This document shows, piece by piece, positions 6,801 to 16,706 of a stretch of 64,000 nucleotides of DNA; position 1 is the stretch's first letter, and each line of letters starts with the position of its first letter. A model generated the notes under the pieces. The model did no database searches, was not told where the DNA came from, and saw nothing but the letters and a program-made list of their open reading frames with translations. Origin of the DNA: an uncultured Oceanospirillaceae bacterium (GTDB taxonomy: Bacteria > Pseudomonadota > Gammaproteobacteria > Pseudomonadales > Balneatricaceae); assembly GCA_937136055.1 (NCBI GenBank), contig CAKZOD010000003.1, positions 1 to 64,000 of the forward strand, written 5' to 3'. A program made the position numbers and the translations under genes.

Positions 6801-9800
6801 CGATGAAATATTAATGCCATCACTCTTTAAACTCGCCCCTTTATGATCTGTCGTGGCTGAGCTGCTGCGATCCACTGTTGTGACTGTATATATACTATCG
6901 CCATGTTTAGATGAATGGTTAGTTCGAGTGTAATTCCTCGTTACAACTTTCTGGTTATTCTTTTGCTGTTTAACCGCACTGATATTAACGTTACCGGCGG
7001 CAGTAACATCCAGCTGGTTAATTGCTTCAATCGCTGCACCTTCGATATTGATATCTTTTGCGCCGGCAAATGCTATGCCGCCTAGTGATTGTAAAACACT
7101 AATTGCCGCCGTATTCTGCTGACTACTCTCGCTGACACCGCCTTTTTTCGAGCTTGTATTTACTTGGTTTTGGCCAGCAAGAATATTAATATCACCTTGA
7201 GAGTTAATCGCTAAATCACCACCTGCTGCTATCTCACTGGCACTAATTGTGGTGTCTTTGCCCGAGCTAAAGCTGATGTTACCTGACGCGGCTATTTGGC
7301 TGCCCGCTTGAACCTGTTCGCTGATGTTGTCTTTACTAAATTGAACTAATTCAGCAGTTTGGGAGACTCGCACCCTATTTCCGTGTTTATCTGTGGTGAG
7401 GCGTGTTGAGTCAGTATATTTAGAACCTTGCTGTACGTTTGTGGTGACATTTCGTTTCGCCACTGCCGATTTGATGTTTATTGCACCATCTGCTTGTACC
7501 TTAATGTCGCCGCCACTGTTGAGTTTAGATGCGGTTAGATTAACATCGCGCCCAGTGTTGATTTGTAAGTTGCCACCGCTGTTAAGGCTTGCGGCATTTT
7601 GTACTGTTTGAGTGCCACGCACTTGAGTTTCAGTCACCGTTGTTCTGGCATTAGGGTTTTGTGCCAAGGTTTGCGTTTGGCTTTCTACTCGAGTGTCTTG
7701 GTGAATTTGTTTAGTTTCAGTTTGCGCTATTAAATTAAGATCGCGCCCTGCATCAACACTAATCTCTTGTTCTGCGCTTAACTCGCTGCCTGCAAGGGTG
7801 ACATCACGGCCAGCTTTAATGGTTGCACTGGAGCCCGCTGTTACTTCACTGGCAATCCGCCTAGCACTTTTCCACTGACGAGTACCGCGAGTACCTTCAC
7901 TTTCGATAAGTTGCGATCTGATATTGACATCATTGCCCGCTTCTAGGGTAAGTGCATTTTCAGCACTTAAGCGGGTACCAACTAAATTGGCATTTTGCTG
8001 AGCTGTGATACTGACATTATCCCCTGCTATAGCCCCGCCTGTTTGGTTAACATTGCTCCCTTGTAGAGCTAAATTTCCTTGTGCTTTAAGCACTGCATCA
8101 CTGTTTAAATCACCCTTTGCTGCAATGGCTAACTGTTCACCGGCATTGAGTTTGCCTTGCAGTGTTACATCACCATTGATGTTCAAATCAATTTGAGTAG
8201 CAGATAACAACGCACCACCTTGGTGGATTGCTCTACCTGCGCCAGAGCCATAAATTGCCGTACTGTTGGTAGTAAATTGTTGCGCGCTAACGCCTCCGTT
8301 TTGCATGGCAGTTGCCAGAGCTTCACCGATAAAGTCGGAGTGCTCTACCATTTGATTATTTCGTTTTAACCCGCGCTGCAAGCGCGCTTGCCAATTGGTG
8401 CGATTGAGCGCATTTTCACGACCAATGTACGCATTCAGACCTGACCATCCCCCTCCAAGTGGGTCGACAAACTGATCTGATTGGAGATTGAGATTATCAA
8501 AGCCTCTACCGACAAATTCATCACGCATTTCACGGTGATTACCTAAGCGACCCGCCATGAACGAAGAGGACAAAAAGGTTTTATAGTCAGTGAAGGTGAA
8601 GCGTGTTTCCAGTAGATAGTTTTTATATTCCGACAGAGGGACTTGAGAAGTGTCTATTTGATCTTTAATACTTTCAAGCAGTACTAATGGGATATCAATT
8701 ATTACCCCATCTATAGTAATAAGCTGTGCTGTTTCGGCGTTGTTGATATTCTCTAGTACCGCTTTAGCTAGCTCACTGTTTTCGCTATTGAGGGCATTTA
8801 TTGCTGCTTCTTTAGTCACTTCAGCTAGTGTTTGCCTAGCTGCTTCAACACTTTGCTGGTTATTATTGCTCTGTGCTTCTCGCTGTGATTGCGACACTTG
8901 CTCTGATTTAGTGGTCAGTGTTGCTTGGTTTTCTTTTTTGTTAGTTATCTGTGCTGCCTGTGATGTGCGTTCATCGTGAGTTTCATCTAGGTGGGCTCTT
9001 GTTGTGCCACTTTCACCATTAGCTTGAGCAAGCAAACTATCTAACTTAGAGGCATTATCGCTACTATCTTGAACAACGTTGTTCAAATTTCCAATTGCGA
9101 CATTCAGGAATATGCCACCTTTTGCTTCGATCTTACCGCCAAAGGTGTCGTCGTATCCCATTTTTCCGGTATGGCAGGTGAAACAACCTTTCTTGTGCAC
9201 TTCAACAATCACTTGTGATGCGCCGAACGCTTTATTAGTAATGCTACTATCAGCAACGATGTTTATACTGTTGCCAGCAGATAAATTGGCATGCTCATTG
9301 TTAAAAGTATCGGTATCGATATCGATATTGTTACCGGCGACCATACGTGCCATAAAGCCATCGCCATTTAACTTATCCGCCGTTAAGAAGTATTTAACGG
9401 TATAGCCAGATTTAGTGACTGAACGAACAAAGTTTAGATTATTTTCTACACTGTTCACCAGTTTGCCACTGTTCTTATTAGCATCTTCAATCAGTGCTAA
9501 ACTACTGGCTGGGATATCTTGCCCGCTAATTGTAGCTAGCCATAATGCTAATAACTCATCTTCAAATTCTGCGCTGACATTACCGCTGGCATCAACTACG
9601 GTGATCGTATCGATTCTTGTGGTCGCAGGTATCATAGGAGTGGTAGCTGTTGCGGGCACTTCTGGTACGACCACTTCACGCTGAATAGTTCTTTTTAGCA
9701 GCCCTACTAAATAGTCATTGTAGTTATCGATACCTTTTTCTTGGGCTTTAGCTGACAGTTTATTCCATGTGTTTTTAAAGTTATCTAACACATTACCATC

Positions 9801-12800
9801 TTCATCAACGACATCTGCTTTGAGTAAGGCCTTACTCTGTGCTGTTAATGCTGTGCCATCCATTAAATAACGTAGTAAGGCCAAGTAAGCACTTTGCTGA
9901 TCAGCAGTTACACTGTTACCTGACAGGAAATTTGGTTTGATTAGTTTATTGGTATCACCGAAAACATCAGTAATTGATTGTTCTAGTGTTTTTTCCCAAG
10001 TTCTATTTATAAAATCTTTACTGACAGTTGGTGTTTTAGAGATGTTATCCACCTTAGTGGCTTTGATGTTTAAATCACCTCTAGATGCAACAAACGCACC
10101 TTCTTTATTACGCACCAGATCAGCACGTGCTCCCTGCCCATCGCGATCTATATTTATATTTTGCGCCGCCCATAATAACCCACCGTTATTAATGAAGCTT
10201 TGTGTCTGCAAGTTGATATTACTGCCTGCCCACAGCTGGGTTGATGGAGTACTTGGGTTACCATCAGCATCACGTATTACTTGACCATTGGCGTCTTTTT
10301 CAAACTCACTGTTAATAACAAGAGTATTTGCAGCAAGACCTAAATTACCATTAGCTGCCACTAACTTACTGTTTGTTATCTCTAAACTGGCAGCATTTTG
10401 CATTGCTGCTGGACTACTCTGTTGCTTAGCAAGCGTTAAATTATTGCCCGCACCGATGCTTGATTGAGCTATTGTTATTTCATTAGCCAACAGTTTTGCA
10501 TCTTTTTGCGCCGCTATTTTGACAGAGTTAAGATCGAGCTTCCCTTCACTGTTGACATCAATATCACCACTGCTGATACGCGTTGGCACTGAGCTATCTG
10601 CATTGGTTTTACTGGTTAAGTAGGTATCTCTAAGATCAATCTTTTTACCTTGTAAAGTTATCCCCTGATAAGCTGTGAGAACGCTGTCATCACTGAATGT
10701 TATATCACCATTTTCAAGTTCAATTTTACCGGCACTATTGAGTAATACACGCTGAGCCGATAACGAAGTACCAGAGTGTGAATCAAATGTTATATCACCA
10801 TTGGTTACCAATGTTGTGTCTAAAAGCGTTAAGTCATCGGCATAGCTTGTAAATGCACCGCGCGCATCTAAATCAGCCCATTTAAGTACTAAGGTACTTT
10901 TAGCAGAGTGCGTATTTAGATTGAGATCAGCGCCCGCCGTCAGTGTAGATAAATTATCGCTATCGGAGTTTATTGCACCGATTGAAGTTAGCTGTGAATT
11001 AAGCGTTAAATCTTGATCTGCACGCAGGTTTACACCATCAGCATCTATACGGCCTAAATTATTAGAGGTTTCAATGATTAAGTTTTTACGGGTATCAAAG
11101 CTGGCTTTATCAAGTTTCACATTTGCAGCATTAAGCTTCATATCATGCAAAGAACTGACACGGCTCTCTTCAACTGTCGCCAGTAAAACAGCTTGCAGAT
11201 CAGCGCGTTCTGCAGCATTTAGCTGACTATCATTTAAAGTTAGAGAACCAGCACTATCTAGTAATACGTTTTTGCTACTATTGATGGTGCTATCAACTAC
11301 ATCTAATTTGCCATTAGTTGCAGTAGTTTTCAGTTTTAAGCTTTTTTTAGAAATTAGCTGTGATTGATTTCTAACATGGATATTGTTCCCTGTAAGTACG
11401 GTGCCTTGTGTTGCTGTATTTGCATCACCACTGCTCAGTACCGAATTATCTACCACTAAGTCTGCGCTTGCTTGTAACAGCAATTGCCCATTAGTAACAA
11501 GTGCACCTTGCTTATCAGCATTTGCTTGACGAGTATTATTTTGCAGAGTGATGTTTTGCCCTGTAACACTCAGGTTTTGCTCAGTTTTTATAAGAGCATC
11601 ATCAATTAACACATCTCCAGTGATTTCTAGCTTTGCCTCCCCTTCACTCACTATGTTGAATTGTTTGGCTTCAATACTAGCTGCCTTTAAGGTGCTTTTT
11701 TCAATAGCTTCTATTTCAACCAGTGACTTTGCTGCGTTTTGGTTGATAGATAGTTTATTTGAGGCTGTTAAATTGATCGATTTTGCCGCTGAGAGTTTAG
11801 CCGAATTCTGTAAATCGATATTGCCCGTCTCTACACTAAGCGATTGCTTAGATTGTAGTGTACTGTTATCCAGTGATAGTGATCTTGCAGAATCAGTGTC
11901 TGATTTAAGGCTCAGATTACCTTGTGCTATCAGTATGCTGTTTTTATCGATATCTATCTGATCTGCAATTAAGCTTAAGTTTTGTTTTGTATTAAGTTGA
12001 GCACTGCTGGTTGCTTTAAATGTGCCAGTATTGATATCAAGTTTTTGCTCTGCTTGGACGACGCTGTTATCAACAGTAACAGTATGACTAGGTAATGCAG
12101 CGCTCTTACCTAATGTAATATAGGTACCGGCCACTAGCTGACTGTCATTTTCAAAAAGCATTTGAGATGCTTTAACTGTGATATAGCTAGCGCTTTTAGC
12201 ATTGGCTTTATTGAGATTTAATGAAGTCGAGGTCACTTCAATTGACTGATCCGCATTTAACTCACTTTGTGAAATAGTGGCGGTTTGAGCATTAATCGCT
12301 AATTTATCTTTTGTATTCAGTTTGCTATTAGTAGCCGTTAAACTTTTTGCTTGAATTGATATATTTTTATCGGCATTCAACTCGCTGTTTACCAACTGCC
12401 CTTCATCTTTGCTTGTCAGTGCTAACGGCCCCGTACTATTAAATACACTATCACTAATCTTGTAATAGCCATTGAGCGCCATTGCATTAATTTTAAGTGC
12501 ACCTTTAGCGACTAATTCAGAGTTATTAATAATTGAGATATAGCCTGCATCAACATTAAGGCTTTGTTCCGCATCAGAGCTTGCGCTGCTAGCAAATACA
12601 TTGTCAAAAGTTAAAATATTTGTCGCCGATAGCAACAATTTTTCATCCGTTTCGAAGCGTGCTTGAACAGCATTGAGATTATTTTGAGCATTTACAGTGA
12701 TCGTTTTATTGGCTAAAAACTTCGTCTTATTAGCGTTTAATGACTTGGCTGTTAGATTATGCGCTTTCACATTGATTGTGCTGGTTTTACTTTCAATGTT

Positions 12801-13739
12801 TGTGCCAGCTAATTCAACATTACCATCAGCGGTTAAGCTTATTTGATCAATGGCAATTAGCTCGCCACCTTGCATGTTAACCCCTGCACCTTTATCAGTG
12901 ACTTGGAGATTAATTTGATTGGCGTACATGCCCCCTAAATTCGATACATCGAGCCCTACCGATGATGCTTGTGAATCCGAGTGTTTGGTTACTTTCCCAG
13001 TAGCATAGTCGACACTATTATCGCCAGTTGCGATGTTCAGCGTGCCCTGTGCCTTTACTTTACCGTAAACTTTGACGGCCTTTGCCAGAATATCGATGCG
13101 TTTTTGACCTGAACCATCTAAGCCATTAGCTTGTATTTCTATATTCCCTTTAGTTGTTCTAAACCCCTTAAGTGAACCGTCACTATTAAAGTTTGCAGAG
13201 CCTGTAGTCAGTACTCCACGATCGGTATTGACGAAGCCACAACCGTTGCAGCTTATGCCATTGGGGTTAGCTACAATGACATCTGCACGCTGCCCGGCAA
13301 CTTCGATATACCCGTTGAGTTGCGAGCGTGTCGCGCCGACTACTTCGTTTAGAATAACGCTTGCTTCACTACCTGTGCGAAGATTTGCATTACCTTCTAT
13401 AAATCCAGCAAGTTCTGTACTGACATTAGTGGCGCTGTTATTAAGCAACAAACCTTTATTTGATACATTAAAATGATTGTAAGTATTGTGTGATAAACCC
13501 TTATTATTAGGCGTATTAATGTTAACAACAGGCACACCATTACGAGCACCATCCACAAAAGGGCGCTGGTTATTTGGCGCATGGGCACCACCACCTTCCA
13601 CTCTGAAGTTTTCTGCTAAGGCGGTCACCGGTTGAAACACTAACTGATAGCTAAGTAGCGCAACAAGTACTCTAGTGCTATGCAATTTCAAGGCGTTTTT
13701 GTTTAAAGCTTTTGGCTGAGATGAGTTATTTGGTTTCAT
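3834..13739 (-). CDS. cdiA: CdiA-type two-partner secreted toxin, filamentous haemagglutinin family
   Basis: A 3301-residue contact-dependent inhibition exoprotein. An extended signal peptide (about 20-42, VLVALLSYQLVFQPVTALA) precedes a TPS secretion domain with VANPNGISCNGCGFVNTDRG, the classic haemagglutination-activity motif. Long beta-helical FHA repeats fill most of the chain. A middle region without repeats (about 1230-1560) contains CFTCH. A second repeat block follows, then a Gly/Ala-rich DUF637-like pretoxin region and VENN at about 3045-3048. The 253 residues after VENN are the variable tip: hydrophobic helices first (entry domain), then a putative toxin from about 3165. There WKGDPVDVVKMPDG and DNTRILAAREAG resemble the ParB/Srx fold motif in which DGxHR precedes AAxxAG. 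The toxin class is inferred; delivery function is well supported by neighbours. Confidence 0.92.
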   Translation of the reverse strand: MKPNNSSQPKALNKNALKLHSTRVLVALLSYQLVFQPVTALAENFRVEGGGAHAPNNQRPFVDGARNGVPVVNINTPNNKGLSHNTYNHFNVSNKGLLLNNSATNVSTELAGFIEGNANLRTGSEASVILNEVVGATRSQLNGYIEVAGQRADVIVANPNGISCNGCGFVNTDRGVLTTGSANFNSDGSLKGFRTTKGNIEIQANGLDGSGQKRIDILAKAVKVYGKVKAQGTLNIATGDNSVDYATGKVTKHSDSQASSVGLDVSNLGGMYANQINLQVTDKGAGVNMQGGELIAIDQISLTADGNVELAGTNIESKTSTINVKAHNLTAKSLNANKTKFLANKTITVNAQNNLNAVQARFETDEKLLLSATNILTFDNVFASSASSDAEQSLNVDAGYISIINNSELVAKGALKINAMALNGYYKISDSVFNSTGPLALTSKDEGQLVNSELNADKNISIQAKSLTATNSKLNTKDKLAINAQTATISQSELNADQSIEVTSTSLNLNKANAKSASYITVKASQMLFENDSQLVAGTYITLGKSAALPSHTVTVDNSVVQAEQKLDINTGTFKATSSAQLNTKQNLSLIADQIDIDKNSILIAQGNLSLKSDTDSARSLSLDNSTLQSKQSLSVETGNIDLQNSAKLSAAKSINLTASNKLSINQNAAKSLVEIEAIEKSTLKAASIEAKQFNIVSEGEAKLEITGDVLIDDALIKTEQNLSVTGQNITLQNNTRQANADKQGALVTNGQLLLQASADLVVDNSVLSSGDANTATQGTVLTGNNIHVRNQSQLISKKSLKLKTTATNGKLDVVDSTINSSKNVLLDSAGSLTLNDSQLNAAERADLQAVLLATVEESRVSSLHDMKLNAANVKLDKASFDTRKNLIIETSNNLGRIDADGVNLRADQDLTLNSQLTSIGAINSDSDNLSTLTAGADLNLNTHSAKSTLVLKWADLDARGAFTSYADDLTLLDTTLVTNGDITFDSHSGTSLSAQRVLLNSAGKIELENGDITFSDDSVLTAYQGITLQGKKIDLRDTYLTSKTNADSSVPTRISSGDIDVNSEGKLDLNSVKIAAQKDAKLLANEITIAQSSIGAGNNLTLAKQQSSPAAMQNAASLEITNSKLVAANGNLGLAANTLVINSEFEKDANGQVIRDADGNPSTPSTQLWAGSNINLQTQSFINNGGLLWAAQNINIDRDGQGARADLVRNKEGAFVASRGDLNIKATKVDNISKTPTVSKDFINRTWEKTLEQSITDVFGDTNKLIKPNFLSGNSVTADQQSAYLALLRYLMDGTALTAQSKALLKADVVDEDGNVLDNFKNTWNKLSAKAQEKGIDNYNDYLVGLLKRTIQREVVVPEVPATATTPMIPATTRIDTITVVDASGNVSAEFEDELLALWLATISGQDIPASSLALIEDANKNSGKLVNSVENNLNFVRSVTKSGYTVKYFLTADKLNGDGFMARMVAGNNIDIDTDTFNNEHANLSAGNSINIVADSSITNKAFGASQVIVEVHKKGCFTCHTGKMGYDDTFGGKIEAKGGIFLNVAIGNLNNVVQDSSDNASKLDSLLAQANGESGTTRAHLDETHDERTSQAAQITNKKENQATLTTKSEQVSQSQREAQSNNNQQSVEAARQTLAEVTKEAAINALNSENSELAKAVLENINNAETAQLITIDGVIIDIPLVLLESIKDQIDTSQVPLSEYKNYLLETRFTFTDYKTFLSSSFMAGRLGNHREMRDEFVGRGFDNLNLQSDQFVDPLGGGWSGLNAYIGRENALNRTNWQARLQRGLKRNNQMVEHSDFIGEALATAMQNGGVSAQQFTTNSTAIYGSGAGRAIHQGGALLSATQIDLNINGDVTLQGKLNAGEQLAIAAKGDLNSDAVLKAQGNLALQGSNVNQTGGAIAGDNVSITAQQNANLVGTRLSAENALTLEAGNDVNIRSQLIESEGTRGTRQWKSARRIASEVTAGSSATIKAGRDVTLAGSELSAEQEISVDAGRDLNLIAQTETKQIHQDTRVESQTQTLAQNPNARTTVTETQVRGTQTVQNAASLNSGGNLQINTGRDVNLTASKLNSGGDIKVQADGAINIKSAVAKRNVTTNVQQGSKYTDSTRLTTDKHGNRVRVSQTAELVQFSKDNISEQVQAGSQIAASGNISFSSGKDTTISASEIAAGGDLAINSQGDINILAGQNQVNTSSKKGGVSESSQQNTAAISVLQSLGGIAFAGAKDINIEGAAIEAINQLDVTAAGNVNISAVKQQKNNQKVVTRNYTRTNHSSKHGDSIYTVTTVDRSSSATTDHKGASLKSDGINISSGKSITATAANIDSVKKLTLSAGENVNLLAVQNTSRSYNGAGQTSATTQQGTSLQSKTDIEITALRDVNVQSSNINAEQDINIAAANNILVTSEQETSNSKRNYRNTYNNNMTQSGSEIIAGGNTSLFAQQNIGIEGSLIDSKDKTSLRADKNVVLSSAEEFRTSGYSYKKRSGFMGHRKKSIKHSEEYLTHQAATLSGDNGVEIVSGANTQIVASDVISAKGNINIATGGELQQLAQLDKTRIQHSKKKSSAWGLVKKDHSLDKVNHSANGSISEAMGNVALRSGGSTRLQASEIKAASVSITAGVDTQGNLVNPNAKIYLDSITEFSSLRESIFDSSGLKFVSIDKGFEKTQQAQTTIDTQTLALKAAAGINVSVGVAPEGSLEQSMDKLVAEPGMEWLKTLKQRDDVNWQAIETEFKDWHYEQSGVSPLASLIIAIAVGVAMGPMGAELIGGTGGVAAGSGTIGSAVGSGAIGVAVEAGALSLATTASVSLINNNGDIGAVFKELGSSDNIKSLITSMVTAGLANEALSKLKLGNVSVDNSFKQNAIISIKTNLVNNTIRAGVTTVVQGGKLSDNLKQALRNSAANALTESVAVEIGGAYKEAINDGKSPLEFVTHKIAHAALGCVAGEFSNGDCGSAALGGAIGEIVGEVYFSQSNAEEFADALKGELAEEDINSLSTAERNALLKRKRLQIAAWKEKGVNISKLAAGLAATLGDKDVNLAANSAEIAVENNICGTGACAAAVFLFMAALEVIDKALILKDAIELADLVNECNRGSQSACNQAEDTAIETGVITGAELAIGSFVPGSRIGLEIANKLREKVDPDDLEKLDAAFDDNYTSGSKGTEGITKVEYFNANNVRFSQNSVSYNKKDRITGEKYTYDDLVESMRKDGWKGDPVDVVKMPDGLPTSMDNTRILAAREAGVDVKANVRSFDEQLTPEMKQARGWQDYNTWGEAITARINKQTGGFSGKNPSGATGEPKVKGKK

Positions 13740-13750
13740 AATTACTCGCT

Positions 13751-15472
13751 TTAAAATGCATAGTTAATTGAAAAAAAGGCGTGGTTTTTATCACCAACGA
13801 GCTGGGTTGGTCGATTGACCGCTCTAGAGACATCAAACTTGAGTGATAATTTATCGTTGTATTTCGCCGTTATACTTGCAGCGATACCTGCAACGAAAGG
13901 CTTACTCCATGTAATAGACTTCGGGCTTTTAACCGCCCCTATGTCAAAGGAAAGTGTTGGTTTTAATTTCCACCCAGAGATATTTCTTTCAGCCGTTGAG
14001 AAGTTATTGCGCCAGTAAAGCCCGCTATTGCCATAAATTGAGGCGTTGTGAAAGCCACGCACGCTGCTCATTCCGCCAGCACTGAATTGCTCAGAACCAG
14101 TCAGTTCGTTCTCACTGTATTGGAAAAAAGCTTGTGTGCTATAGAGAAATTTTCTGTTGTTAATCGGTACATCGAGTTTGAAACCGCCGCGTAAATAGGC
14201 AAAATCATCATCCGCAAAACCAGGGATGGTATGCATATCGGTTAAACCTTTATAATTACGACCTGCGCTAATTGTCCAATCGATAAAGTTTTGATTTGCA
14301 AACTGATGATCTCCGCGAAAACCAACTTCAAAAAGCGTTAGTTCACGATACTGAGATTCAATTTCAATCCCTTCAATATAGTTACGGCTTTTCTTAAGGT
14401 TTAGGCTTGTAGTCAAGTAAATCCGTGATTGCTGATCACGGCTAATTAGCTTCTCAACCCCGATTCGCCTGTTCCGATTATGACCATTTATTTGGTACTC
14501 TTGATTTACTCCCTGAATAATGCGCTTGTATTTATAGCGGCTAGTAGAGAGTTGAAACAGCCAGTTTTTATAGGGAATGTTATAGTTCATAGAAACACTA
14601 CGGTTTCTTTTGCGCGCGGAGTTAGCATCCGTATTTTGGTTATAGCCGAGACTTAGGTCATCGTTTGCGTTAAATAAATTATCTAATTCAAAACCAAATG
14701 ATCCATTCTTCTTTCCTGTTGATGCTACGCCATAATTATTTAAGCCAAAATTTGCTCGCCAAGGTTTTTCATTTTTAATCGTGATATCTAAAATAGAATC
14801 ACCTAGTTGCTTTCCGGGTTGTAATTGTGCTTTAGCTGATTGCGATTTCAATCGGTTAAGGTTATCTAATCCTTGTTCCATTTCCCTTAGTGAAATGAGT
14901 TCTCCCTTTTTAAAAGGGTAGGCATTGTGTACTCTGCGATCTACTTCTTTGCCGTCTGAAAAACTAAAGTCTTGCAACAGTCCTGCTTTTGCAACTAGCA
15001 CTAAGTTGCCACTTTTTAGGTTTTGTGGCTTTAAATAAACACGAGTAGTGATCAATCCTTTTTGCTGATAATAAACATTTAGGCGCTCTACTAGCTCGAC
15101 TAAGGCTTTTTTATCAGCACAAGTATTGTTTAATTTTTGAAAATCTAAAGGGGTTGGCAAAAGGTTTGAGTCATCAATTAATTGAGTTTTTTTGATCCAG
15201 AAGCAAGGCCCACCTTTAGCGATATTGGTTTTTTTTGGTGCGATACTATCGAATGTTTGTTTTTGTATGCTTTGGGGAAGTAATGCATCTTGAATTGCAC
15301 GCTGATCTCTTAAGCGCTGCTCACTATCTCGCGCCATTTGGTCGATGACGTTTTGAGAGATATTATTAGAGCTGTAGGCATTACTTACAGCGACTAAAAA
15401 CATAGTTGGAAGTACTACCACCAAAGATTTTATCCTGAATGATGTAAATACATTTTTGTTTAATAGACGCAT
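13751..15472 (-). CDS. cdiB: CdiB/ShlB-type outer-membrane TpsB transporter
   Basis: A 573-residue member of the two-partner secretion transporters (Omp85 superfamily) that export the downstream CdiA. A signal peptide (about 14-33) is followed by a POTRA region with ITTRVYLKPQNLKSGNLVLV (about 137-160), the usual end of POTRA1, and a second POTRA with the DNLNRLKSQSAKAQLQPG motif. The C-terminal half is a 16-strand-type barrel, including SVRGFHNASIYG (conserved VRGF plug-loop motif) and ending in NYAF with terminal Phe. Length is normal. Only 11 bp separate it from cdiA, so they form one transcript. GTGGGG lies about 10 bp before the ATG. Confidence 0.93.
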   Translation of the reverse strand: MRLLNKNVFTSFRIKSLVVVLPTMFLVAVSNAYSSNNISQNVIDQMARDSEQRLRDQRAIQDALLPQSIQKQTFDSIAPKKTNIAKGGPCFWIKKTQLIDDSNLLPTPLDFQKLNNTCADKKALVELVERLNVYYQQKGLITTRVYLKPQNLKSGNLVLVAKAGLLQDFSFSDGKEVDRRVHNAYPFKKGELISLREMEQGLDNLNRLKSQSAKAQLQPGKQLGDSILDITIKNEKPWRANFGLNNYGVASTGKKNGSFGFELDNLFNANDDLSLGYNQNTDANSARKRNRSVSMNYNIPYKNWLFQLSTSRYKYKRIIQGVNQEYQINGHNRNRRIGVEKLISRDQQSRIYLTTSLNLKKSRNYIEGIEIESQYRELTLFEVGFRGDHQFANQNFIDWTISAGRNYKGLTDMHTIPGFADDDFAYLRGGFKLDVPINNRKFLYSTQAFFQYSENELTGSEQFSAGGMSSVRGFHNASIYGNSGLYWRNNFSTAERNISGWKLKPTLSFDIGAVKSPKSITWSKPFVAGIAASITAKYNDKLSLKFDVSRAVNRPTQLVGDKNHAFFSINYAF

Positions 15473-15956
15473 GAAATGACCCCACTTTGATTTACCAATT
15501 GAAAAAGTAAGGAAATAAACATTAACAACCTGATGAAGGCATTTTGTTTAAAGTTTACAAAGTCTAAGTGATAAATATTAATACAAGTTTTGAATAGGGG
15601 AGGGAGTATATTCAGCAGATACATGAATGCAATCTTAACAAGATAAAAATTACATTTATATTATATACATCTGTTTGATATTTGAATAAGTGTATAAGAA
15701 ACAGTTGTTTAATGATTTCTTTGCTAGTAATAAAATTTCTTAAATTTATTGAGACTGTTCTAGTTAATTGTTTAACCTAGCTTTTTGAAGGAGGTAAGGT
15801 TATTGAATTAGGTTTACCAATCAATGTCGAATTTATTCATAATTGCCTTAAAATCTCTATACGGGCAGCGTACTAACCATTATCATTTCACGCGAAAGTA
15901 CAGATCCCAATACATTGTTAATATCCTCCACCTATCAAAGACAAAGAAGCTCTTAA
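15473..15956. other. Divergent intergenic region upstream of cdiB
   Basis: A 484-bp AT-rich gap between the divergent cdiB and TPR genes. It must hold the promoters of both. Several TATA-like stretches occur (for example around 15655-15670), but no pair of -35 and -10 hexamers stands out. I see no RNA gene, no long inverted repeat and no coding frame that looks real. Confidence 0.5.
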
Positions 15957-16676
15957 ATGACTAATCGCCAATCCAACATCATTTTTTATAGCGCAGTAGC
16001 ACTGTTCGTCATCGTCGCTCTTACAAATGTTTACTATCCGCAGTTATTTGAAGGCTTCACAAAAAGTGATCAGGAGTTGCAGATAAAAGAGGCAATGGCA
16101 AAAACTGAGTACGATAAAGCTTTGGCTCTGTATGGTGAAATGGTTAATGACAAGGTTGCTCAGGGAGAATCTAGTACAGCTGAGACAGCACAGCTGTATC
16201 AGGAGATTGCAGAGATTTATGCCTTGCAAGGTAATAGTGAGCAGGAACGACAGTATTATTTGAAAGCGTTACCTATACGCGAGAAGCTTCAGGAAAAAGA
16301 TAGATATAGTTTGGCTAAAGTGAATTTTCAGTTGGGAAAAATTGCCAGACAAGAAAATCGTTTGGATCAGGCCCAACAGTATTTTGAGAAATCGCTATTT
16401 GCACGATTAGGTTTTGTCGATCTGCCAGAGAGCGTAGATCAAGGCATGTTTACTAAATTGCAGCAGCAAAGAATTAACTATAAGCGTTTAAACCACGCTG
16501 AAACAATTGCCGCGTTCCAGCAATTGGCAGAGGTGCATGTGGATAAAGAAGACTATCAAGCTGCTAAAGATTATTACCAAAGAGCTCGATCAGCAAGTGT
16601 TGAGGTGTTTGGCGAAGACAGTGCGCAGGTTGTTGCGTTTTCAAAGCTCTTGGAGGAGTTACCAAGCCAAAATTAA
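15957..16676 (+). CDS. Membrane-anchored TPR protein
   Basis: A 239-residue protein with one N-terminal membrane segment (about 8-27) and no obvious cleavage site, so it is probably anchored with its helices in the periplasm. At least three tetratricopeptide units are visible: about 62-95 (AQLYQEIAEIYALQGNSEQ), about 105-140 (AKVNFQLGKIARQENRLDQA) and about 190-225 (QLAEVHVDKEDYQAAKDYY). TPRs bind protein partners; the partner is not evident. The next gene starts 30 bp later on the same strand, so they may be co-transcribed. The upstream AGAAG is a modest ribosome site. Confidence 0.75.
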   Translation: MTNRQSNIIFYSAVALFVIVALTNVYYPQLFEGFTKSDQELQIKEAMAKTEYDKALALYGEMVNDKVAQGESSTAETAQLYQEIAEIYALQGNSEQERQYYLKALPIREKLQEKDRYSLAKVNFQLGKIARQENRLDQAQQYFEKSLFARLGFVDLPESVDQGMFTKLQQQRINYKRLNHAETIAAFQQLAEVHVDKEDYQAAKDYYQRARSASVEVFGEDSAQVVAFSKLLEELPSQN

Positions 16677-16706
16677 CAGGATCGTAGAGTTAATAAGGAA
16701 TTTTCC

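Noticed and set aside
9158..9200. Haem-binding cytochrome motif in CdiA
   Set aside because: A single CxxCH in a TPS exoprotein that crosses the outer membrane unfolded; more likely a disulfide or metal loop.
4348..11961. Several long plus-strand frames opposite cdiA (for example 4348-4722, 5101-5535, 8740-8979, 11548-11961)
   Set aside because: They mirror the repeated codons of cdiA on the other strand. Their translations are low-complexity Ser/Ala/Leu and no ribosome sites or families are seen.
13397..13594. 65-codon minus-strand frame within the 5' part of cdiA
   Set aside because: Same strand, different frame inside an intact large gene; no ribosome site and no family.
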